Part shown: positions 7,324 through 12,398 of the stretch, piece by piece | Layout of the letters: each line of letters opens with the position of its first letter | Position numbering within the stretch: the first letter of the stretch is position 1 | Source: Magnetococcales bacterium | GTDB taxonomy: Bacteria; Pseudomonadota; Magnetococcia; Magnetococcales; DC0425bin3 | Direction of reading: 5' to 3' | Assembly: GCA_015229045.1 (NCBI GenBank) | Contig: JADGCJ010000093.1 | Location: 1 to 12,398 of the forward strand | DNA: 12,398 nucleotides | Made by a program: the position numbers and the translations under genes | Notes under the pieces: model-generated | What the model saw: the letters and a program-made list of their open reading frames with translations, nothing else | What the model was told of the DNA's origin: nothing | Database searches by the model: none

Positions 7324-7830
7324 ATGAAGAGTCGGCGACCGAACCGGGCCAAACCCTTGTCGAGCATGTTGATGGTCCTGGTCATTCTCGGTGCGGGGGC
7401 GCTGTTGTACGAAAAATACAAAGGAACCCTTGCGGAGTGGACGCAAACCCGGCTACCCCGTTTCATTCGCGGGGAGATTTTTGGTTCCATGCCCACCCCG
7501 ACCGAACCGACCATGCCGGATGTGGTGATCGATACGATGCAGGTACAGCCCGCCCGATCCGTGAAGATGGTGGTGAGACGGTTGCCGATCATAGCGCATA
7601 ATGCAAAGATTCCGCATACTTATTGGGGGCCATGTACCAGGTGTCACCTGATCCGGGGCGGCGATCCGCCCGGGAGTCAACCCATCACCCCGGTGGGAAA
7701 GGTTTTGGAGCGGGTGTCGTCGATTTACAAGATCGGTCCCCCCATTCTGCCTGATTCCACGCGTCACCATCCGGCGGCGGGTCGTTGCATCAAGTGCCAT
7801 GACATCGTCGTCCAGATGCCTGCCCGCTGA
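7324..7830 (+). CDS. mamT: MamT-like magnetochrome c-type cytochrome
   Basis: This 168-residue protein has a basic N-terminus (KSRRPNRAK), one membrane helix (about residues 13-29) and two heme c binding motifs: C104-T-R-C107-H108 and C155-I-K-C158-H159. Each heme motif is the end of a magnetochrome-like module: PIIAHNAKIPHTYWGPCTRCH and the second, more diverged PILPDSTRHHPAAGRCIKCH. Magnetochrome domains are known only from magnetosome proteins (MamE, MamP, MamT, MamX) and control iron redox state during magnetite growth. MamT has exactly two, and its usual length (about 174 residues) matches. The heme modules should lie in the lumen or periplasm. Spacing to MamS is 6 bases and to the next gene 12, so it is one operon. 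The ribosome site before 7324 is weak, so translational coupling is likely. Confidence 0.85.
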   Translation: MKSRRPNRAKPLSSMLMVLVILGAGALLYEKYKGTLAEWTQTRLPRFIRGEIFGSMPTPTEPTMPDVVIDTMQVQPARSVKMVVRRLPIIAHNAKIPHTYWGPCTRCHLIRGGDPPGSQPITPVGKVLERVSSIYKIGPPILPDSTRHHPAAGRCIKCHDIVVQMPAR

Positions 7831-7842
7831 CGGGAGAGTGCC

Positions 7843-10800
7843 ATGTCGGAACAGCTTGTCACCCTGATTGTTGCCCCCGCCACGGCCTGGTTTTTGGCCT
7901 TTTTTGTCTTGTTGCTGGGCATTCTGGAGTGGGGCAATCTGATCTATTTTCGTTTGCATGGTGTGCGCCAGCAACTGGATCAGGCCCTGCACTGGCTGGA
8001 GTCGAGTCCCGAGGATGTCGAGGCGTTTGCCGAGGCATTTCGTCCCCTGAACGCCAAATGGGGCGGCATCGCCTTTCTTCAGCTCACCTGGAGTGCGTTT
8101 CGCGGCACGATCGTCATGCCGGCCGGAGGGGGCGGGGTGCGTTCGCTGGTCCGGGCGACGGCCTTTTTCGACCCGGATCTTTTGCTCCCCATGGCGCTGC
8201 CGATGCGCCGCATCCGCGCCGTGCCCTATTTTTTGCTGGGCACGGGCGGCATGGCCTCTCTGGTGATGCTGTTGACCACCCTGCTGGTGTATTTGCGTGG
8301 TGCGACGCCCGACGATGGCGCTGCCGTGCAGGCCATTGTCCAGGATGCATGGCGTTACCTGCCTTTGCAGTTGCTGCCGACGGCGATGGGCGTTTTTGTT
8401 GGCATCTGGGTTGGCCTGGAGAGTCGGCGCCATTTGGCCGGACTCGAGGCGCGCATCCGCCAGTTTGCCCAGGGGGTGGAGAGCCGCATTCACTACATGG
8501 CCGACGCCACCCTGCTGGTCGACCACCTGCGCAGCACGGGCCAGACTGCCGGGGTGGGCCTGCCTGCCGATTGGACGGAACGGCTGGTCGATGCCCTGCG
8601 GGATCTTTTGAAGGAACAGAATATTTCCTCCCACAAGGGCGTCGAAGCGGAGGGGCTGTGGGTGCGAAAAATGGAAGAGATTTTCGCCCCGATGGCGCAG
8701 GAGCTGGAGAGGAACGGGGCGCGTTGGGAGAGCCTGTTGGAACTTCTGGACAAGAGCAACAGCCGTCGCAACGAGGGTCTGGAGCGACTGGGCCAGCGTT
8801 TTGGCGAGATGCAGAAGGTCACGACCCGCGAGCTTGATCAGACGCTGACGGCGGCTGTTCAGGGGGTCGGGATCCAGGTTGGTGCGGCGTTTCAGGAACA
8901 GATGGAACGCCTGGCCAAACGCCAGGAGCAGGGGGAGCGGTGGCGTGGCGACTTGAACACGACGCTGGCCACGCTGGCCCAGGCGAACCAGAGCCAGGCG
9001 GAGCGTCTGGCGCAGGTGCTGGAGGGAGTACGTTCCGCTCTCGAACAGATACGGCAGATTCTGCACTCCGGCTCGACGCAGCAGCAGGCTGAACTGCGCG
9101 AACAGTGGCGCCAGATGCGCACCCTGGTGCAGGAGTTGGCGAAAGATATTCATCAGGGCCTGGATCGGCAACAGGAGAAGATTGTGCCGACGCTGACCCG
9201 TTTCAGTGCCACCCTGGCTGAACTGGAGAGCAGGCAGGCCGTTCATGAGCAGAAGGTGCAGAAAAACATTCTGGAGACGGTGACCTCGACTCTGCACGAC
9301 GAGGGGGAGAGGCTGGTCAAGCGCCAGGGCGAGAGTGCGCAACAGCTGTTGCACGAGGTGCGCCAGCGCATGGCAAGCCTTGTTCCGGACGATGCCCGGC
9401 ATTTGAGCGTTCTGGCGGAGAAGCTGGAGCGGGTGCTGGTCGTGCTGTCGGCCCGGGGCGGGGGGAGTGGCGGGAGCGAGGGGAGCGGCGGGAGTGGCGG
9501 CGAGGGGAATGGTGTATCGCTGGAGCCGGTCATCGCCTGGGTGCAGGAGGAGAGCGCCCGCATGGCCGAACGCCACGAGGCTCTCCTGCGCGGGGTGCTT
9601 GGCGAGTGGCTGGCGGCGATTCCTGATCAGGGCGTGGAGCGGGAGCAGTTGGAGCGGTTCATGCAGCGCATGGAGGCGGCCAGCCACAAGCTCGAAGAGG
9701 GTATCGATTTGCTGACCAGCGTCGGCAGCCTCGATGCACAGAGCGCTCCACCGCAGGGGCACGAGCAGGCCATTGTCGATGGCATGGCCGCAGTCAAGAC
9801 GCTTTTGGAGGGGATCAGGGAGGAGTTGCATCTGCGCGAACAGAGTGCAGCCGACCTGCAGGCCGGTCTCGAACGTCTGGAGCGGGGGCTTGTCGAAAAC
9901 GGGGTCCGGGAGACTGGCGACGATGGGGGCCAGGGGGCTGGCGACAATGGGGTCCAGGGGGCTGGCTCCCTGGCGGGTCCAGGGCAGAGCCCTGGCGGGG
10001 TTTGGGGCGGCGCCCCAACAAACAAAGACGGGGTCCAGGGGACTGGCGACCGGACAGGCCCAGGGCAAAGCCCTGGCGGGGTTTGGGGCGGCGCCCCAAT
10101 GGAGCAGCTCGTTGGGGAGAGTCTGGCGCGTTTTGAGAGGCAACTGCAGGAAAATATTGATCAATTTTTGAACGACCACGGTCGGAAGATGACCGGCAGC
10201 CTGCATGTAGCGGAGGAGGGTTTGCTGTCGCTGCTGACGCGCTTCCAGGAGCAGGTGGCGTCGAGCCAGGAGCGTGACCGGAGCGATCAGCAGGTGCAGG
10301 AGGGACTGCATCAGCTCCAGGAGGCGCTGCTTTGGCAGATGCAGGCGGAGGGCGGCAAGGTTGACGGCATTGGCCAGGCGGTGCGGGAGGGGTTGGCACG
10401 TCTGGAGGAGCGACTGCGTGACCAGCCGGCGGCGTTCTGGGCGGATGGAGGTCAAAAGATCAGCGATCTTGTGCAGGGCCTGGCCCGGGAGCTGGGCGTC
10501 CAGGTGAGTGCGACCCTGACGGCGGATTTGCGCCAACAAACCGATGTTTTGCAAGAGACTTTGCAGGAGATTGGGCGTCGTCCGGTTGCCTTGACCCAGG
10601 CGGCGGTGAGCGAGCTGGCGGAGCGGGTGCGCGGGGGTGTTTCCCAGGCGACCGAGGAGGCCCTGCTGACCCTGATGACGTTGTTTCAGGAGCATCTGGA
10701 GAGGGGCCAGGGGCAGCAGCAGGCAGCATTCCGGGAGCTGTTGAGCGGCATGACCACGCACCTGGAGGGGCTGTTTGCACAGGGCCTGAAACCGGCCGGG

Positions 10801-11331
10801 GAGACCCTGACCTGGTTGCGGGAGGCGTTGACGCACAATACGACCACGGCGCAGCAGGAGTTGTTGGCACAGATGGGCCAGTTGGCGCGTCAGGTCGAAG
10901 CCTCCCATCAGGTCGGCGAGCAGGAGCGCAAGGCGGCGTTTCAGACGGCGCTGGAGGCGTTGTTCGAGCGCATGCGTGGTGTTGTCGATGAGCGCCTGGA
11001 ACCGATCCGGGTTGCACTGGAAGAGGTGCGTGGCACCGTCGGCGACGAGGTTGCGTTGGCCAATCAGGAGCTCATGGAGAAGATGCTCCATCTGACCAAC
11101 CGCATCGAAGAGGTGCAGGAGAACGCAGCCGATATTCTGTCCGAACTGGCCACCCTCGATGAACCCTTCATCCAGCTGGCCGCCGCCATCCGGGAGAGCA
11201 TCACCGGCATGGAACAGACCCAGGATGCGGTCTTTTTCTTCACGGAGAAGTTCCCCGAACTCCTGGCCACCTACCTGGAGGCCATCGAGGATGAAAACGA
11301 CAGATCACAGACCCAAGGAGATCAACCATGA
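7843..11331 (+). CDS. ZorA/MotA/ExbB-like proton channel protein with giant helical tail
   Basis: The 1162-residue protein has three membrane helices at about residues 10-35, 128-152 and 172-194. Between the first two is a cytoplasmic stretch ending in ATAFFDPDLLLP (106-116) and a pre-helix RxxxVPYFLLGTGG (about 123-136). The third helix contains LPTAMGVFVGIWVGL with Thr180, at the place of the conserved Thr of MotA/TolQ/ExbB channels, and runs into a charged helix (RRHLAGLEARIRQF). This layout is that of ZorA from Zorya systems. The tail (about 195-1160) is rich in Gln, Glu, Leu and Arg and is probably coiled coil, broken by a Gly/Ser hinge (about 537-557) and by an in-frame repeat (about 683-752). 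GGGAG at 7832-7836 fits the ATG. It overlaps the next gene by ATGA. Whether it serves magnetosomes or phage defence cannot be told here. Confidence 0.75.
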   Translation: MSEQLVTLIVAPATAWFLAFFVLLLGILEWGNLIYFRLHGVRQQLDQALHWLESSPEDVEAFAEAFRPLNAKWGGIAFLQLTWSAFRGTIVMPAGGGGVRSLVRATAFFDPDLLLPMALPMRRIRAVPYFLLGTGGMASLVMLLTTLLVYLRGATPDDGAAVQAIVQDAWRYLPLQLLPTAMGVFVGIWVGLESRRHLAGLEARIRQFAQGVESRIHYMADATLLVDHLRSTGQTAGVGLPADWTERLVDALRDLLKEQNISSHKGVEAEGLWVRKMEEIFAPMAQELERNGARWESLLELLDKSNSRRNEGLERLGQRFGEMQKVTTRELDQTLTAAVQGVGIQVGAAFQEQMERLAKRQEQGERWRGDLNTTLATLAQANQSQAERLAQVLEGVRSALEQIRQILHSGSTQQQAELREQWRQMRTLVQELAKDIHQGLDRQQEKIVPTLTRFSATLAELESRQAVHEQKVQKNILETVTSTLHDEGERLVKRQGESAQQLLHEVRQRMASLVPDDARHLSVLAEKLERVLVVLSARGGGSGGSEGSGGSGGEGNGVSLEPVIAWVQEESARMAERHEALLRGVLGEWLAAIPDQGVEREQLERFMQRMEAASHKLEEGIDLLTSVGSLDAQSAPPQGHEQAIVDGMAAVKTLLEGIREELHLREQSAADLQAGLERLERGLVENGVRETGDDGGQGAGDNGVQGAGSLAGPGQSPGGVWGGAPTNKDGVQGTGDRTGPGQSPGGVWGGAPMEQLVGESLARFERQLQENIDQFLNDHGRKMTGSLHVAEEGLLSLLTRFQEQVASSQERDRSDQQVQEGLHQLQEALLWQMQAEGGKVDGIGQAVREGLARLEERLRDQPAAFWADGGQKISDLVQGLARELGVQVSATLTADLRQQTDVLQETLQEIGRRPVALTQAAVSELAERVRGGVSQATEEALLTLMTLFQEHLERGQGQQQAAFRELLSGMTTHLEGLFAQGLKPAGETLTWLREALTHNTTTAQQELLAQMGQLARQVEASHQVGEQERKAAFQTALEALFERMRGVVDERLEPIRVALEEVRGTVGDEVALANQELMEKMLHLTNRIEEVQENAADILSELATLDEPFIQLAAAIRESITGMEQTQDAVFFFTEKFPELLATYLEAIEDENDRSQTQGDQP
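9889..10099 (+). repeat. Dispersed palindromic repeat copy 2, tandem units inside the ZorA-like gene
   Basis: After the shared CTTGTCGAAAAC head come two 24-base partial units (9901-9924, 9925-9948), a full unit (9949-about 10029) and a second near-full unit (10030-10099). The full unit has three successive hairpins: 9954-9973 (8 pairs, one G-T), 9979-9995 (CCAGGGC/GCCCTGG) and 10002-10018 (TTGGGGC/GCCCCAA). The last two recur at 10060-10076 and 10083-10099. The element is read through in frame and gives a Gly/Pro-rich insert, about residues 687-752, with a twice-repeated GPGQSPGGVWGGAP, between helical segments. Confidence 0.93.
11315..11320 (+). promoter_or_regulatory. Strong ribosome binding site for the ZorB-like gene
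   Basis: AAGGAG lies 7 bases before the ATG at 11328, within the last codons of the ZorA-like gene. It supports coupled but efficient translation of the second subunit. Confidence 0.75.
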
Positions 11332-12287
11332 AGGGATTCGAGCCGAATCACTTTTCGGTTGTCATTGAGCTGGTGGTGGGATTGATGGTCACGGCCGTTT
11401 TGTTGCTGCTAATCGGCAACGTGGTGGTTTGGGGCAGTCGGCCATCCACCCCCTCGACCAGGCTGGTACCAGCAACGATTGGCCAGGAAACACCTGCCCA
11501 GGGAAGTTCCTCTGCACCAAAGACCAAGACAGGATATGCCCCCACAACCACCGGCCACGTCACCAAAGGTGCAGGCGATCCTCTTGGCGCTCCGCCCCCG
11601 CCAGGCGCCCTGCCAAAACGCACCACCCCTGACGAAACAATAGCCCCGTCCCTCCCCCTGAAGGGTGACCCTACCAGGTCGAACATGCTCCAGATCCCGC
11701 CCCCCACCCCGGAAGAGGAGTCGACCAAGGCGACGGCACCCCATGACAACCCGGTAAAGGCAGCCCGTAGCGACCTTCTGGATCGTTTGGAAACACTTTT
11801 CCACGCCAAAAACATGGTTTTTGAATCTGACCGAGAGACTGGCACCCTGTTTCTGCCGGAACTTTTTCAGTTTTCCCTGGGATCGGCCAAACTGGACTCT
11901 CACAAGCAGGACAAAATCAAGACCGCATTGGACATCCTCGCCGATGTGGTGCCGTGCTTCGTCCCGGAGAGTGCTGCACCGGTGCCCTGTTCGGGTACGG
12001 TAAGCCCGGTCAAACTCAGGGGTATCTTCATCGTCGGCACCTCCAATCACGAAGGGGATCAAGCCCGCCGAATTACCAACATGACCCTGGCCTTTGGTCG
12101 CGCCTCGACGGCCTTCGCGACCATGGTCAGGCTCCATCCGCAGCTTTTCAGTCTGCTGGGAAGCGATGGTCACGGCCTGTTTCGTGTCGAAGCCATGAGC
12201 GTCAAGGCCGATCAACCGGAAGTGTTGCGGCGCGTGGTGTTGCGTTTTTCGCTCGCCGCGCCGACAAAGCCGACCGCTACCAAGTAG
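11328..12287 (+). CDS. ZorB/MotB-like protein with OmpA-like C-terminal domain
   Basis: The 319-residue protein has a short cytoplasmic head, one membrane helix (about residues 11-35), a Pro/Thr-rich linker (about 38-140) and a C-terminal domain (about 150-312) resembling the OmpA/MotB peptidoglycan-binding fold. The match includes FQFSLGSAKLDSHKQDKI (181-198), GTSNHEG (237-243) at the place of the family GHTDxxG, N251-x-x-LAFGRA (R258) at the place of NxxLSxxRA, and RRVVLRF (301-307). In MotB, ExbD and ZorB a membrane Asp carries the proton; here the equivalent place seems to hold Glu14. Cys210 and Cys221 could form a disulfide. It overlaps the ZorA-like gene by ATGA, so the two should form one channel-anchor complex. 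No further gene of a Zorya set is visible before the window ends. Confidence 0.75.
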   Translation: MKGFEPNHFSVVIELVVGLMVTAVLLLLIGNVVVWGSRPSTPSTRLVPATIGQETPAQGSSSAPKTKTGYAPTTTGHVTKGAGDPLGAPPPPGALPKRTTPDETIAPSLPLKGDPTRSNMLQIPPPTPEEESTKATAPHDNPVKAARSDLLDRLETLFHAKNMVFESDRETGTLFLPELFQFSLGSAKLDSHKQDKIKTALDILADVVPCFVPESAAPVPCSGTVSPVKLRGIFIVGTSNHEGDQARRITNMTLAFGRASTAFATMVRLHPQLFSLLGSDGHGLFRVEAMSVKADQPEVLRRVVLRFSLAAPTKPTATK

Positions 12288-12290
12288 CCG

Positions 12291-12312
12291 TGCCCTGGTT
12301 GACAACAGGGCA
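12291..12312 (+). terminator. Probable hairpin terminator after the ZorB-like gene
   Basis: TGCCCTG (12291-12297) and CAGGGCA (12306-12312) form a perfect 7-pair stem starting 4 bases after the stop codon. Two more T-A pairs are possible inside. The stretch after it is only modestly T-rich (ATTTGAGATTTTC), so it may be a weak terminator or a 3' end protecting hairpin. Confidence 0.5.
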
Positions 12313-12357
12313 ATCGCATTTGAGATTTTCGGGGACCATGAACAGTGATTCGGGGAC

Positions 12358-12398
12358 CTGTCAAAACGGGGTCCAGGGGGCTGGCTCCCTGGCGGGTC
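12358..12398 (+). repeat. Dispersed palindromic repeat copy 3, cut by window end
   Basis: It begins CTGTCAAAAC and its bases 12368-12398 are identical to 9949-9979 in the copy inside the ZorA-like gene (31 of 31). The first hairpin (12373-12392) is complete; the rest lies beyond the window. Same orientation as the other two copies. Confidence 0.9.

Noticed and set aside
9455..9511. Gly/Ser-rich tract in the ZorA-like gene as a frameshift or assembly error
   Set aside because: The frame continues cleanly on both sides into similar Gln/Glu/Leu-rich helix, so it is a normal flexible hinge.
9889..10099. CRISPR array reading of the tandem repeat units
   Set aside because: Units adjoin without unique spacers of constant size, differ in length (24 versus about 70-80 bases) and are translated in frame.
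7453..11091. Very long (1212-codon) open frame on the minus strand opposite the ZorA-like gene
   Set aside because: It mirrors a GC-rich gene dense in CAG/CTG codons, is Leu/Gln/His-rich with no domain I recognise, covers mamT and a repeat, and the + frame has convincing membrane helices, motifs and coupling.
12338..12398. Start of a further gene at the right edge
   Set aside because: Only 20 codons are visible, mostly made of the dispersed repeat, with no clear ribosome site; not enough to call.

Overview
The window is GC-rich and all convincing genes read left to right on the + strand. MamS-like and MamT-like genes point to a magnetotactic bacterium. The MamT call rests on two visible c-type heme motifs in magnetochrome-like contexts. 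Inner-membrane/periplasm architectures (signal peptides, an OmpA-like domain, a MotA/ExbB-like channel) show a Gram-negative cell. An alphaproteobacterial or Magnetococcales-like magnetotactic lineage is my best guess, but this is inference and not proven by the sequence.

Region 1 (89-6312) is a tightly packed, translationally coupled five-gene operon of the Bat (Bacteroides aerotolerance) type. It holds a DUF58 protein, a small DUF4381 membrane protein, a BatA-like VWA protein, a VWA+TPR protein (BatB and BatC joined in one chain) and BatD. An upstream moxR-type ATPase gene would be expected but lies outside the window, if present. These products would form an inner-membrane/periplasmic assembly with metal-binding VWA domains.

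Region 2 (6313-6690) is a 378-base gene-free spacer. It carries several inverted repeats, a possible operator-like palindrome with a -35-like hexamer, and a diverged copy (6511-6600) of a dispersed palindromic repeat.

Region 3 (6691-12287) is a second co-directional operon of four genes: mamS-like, mamT-like, then a 1162-residue ZorA/MotA/ExbB-like channel protein with a very long helical tail, then a ZorB/MotB-like protein with one membrane helix and a degenerate OmpA-like C-terminus. The last two overlap by ATGA and look like the stator (channel plus peptidoglycan anchor) of a proton-driven motor. Finding such a pair directly behind magnetosome redox genes is the most interesting feature here. 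It may be a magnetosome-associated motor, or a Zorya-like defence core whose effectors lie beyond the right edge.

The same GC-rich, multi-hairpin repeat occurs before the mamS operon (6511-6600), inside the ZorA-like gene in frame (9889-10099, several tandem units), and after the operon (12358 to the window end, truncated). All copies have the same orientation, so they bracket and also invade the mamS-to-ZorB block.
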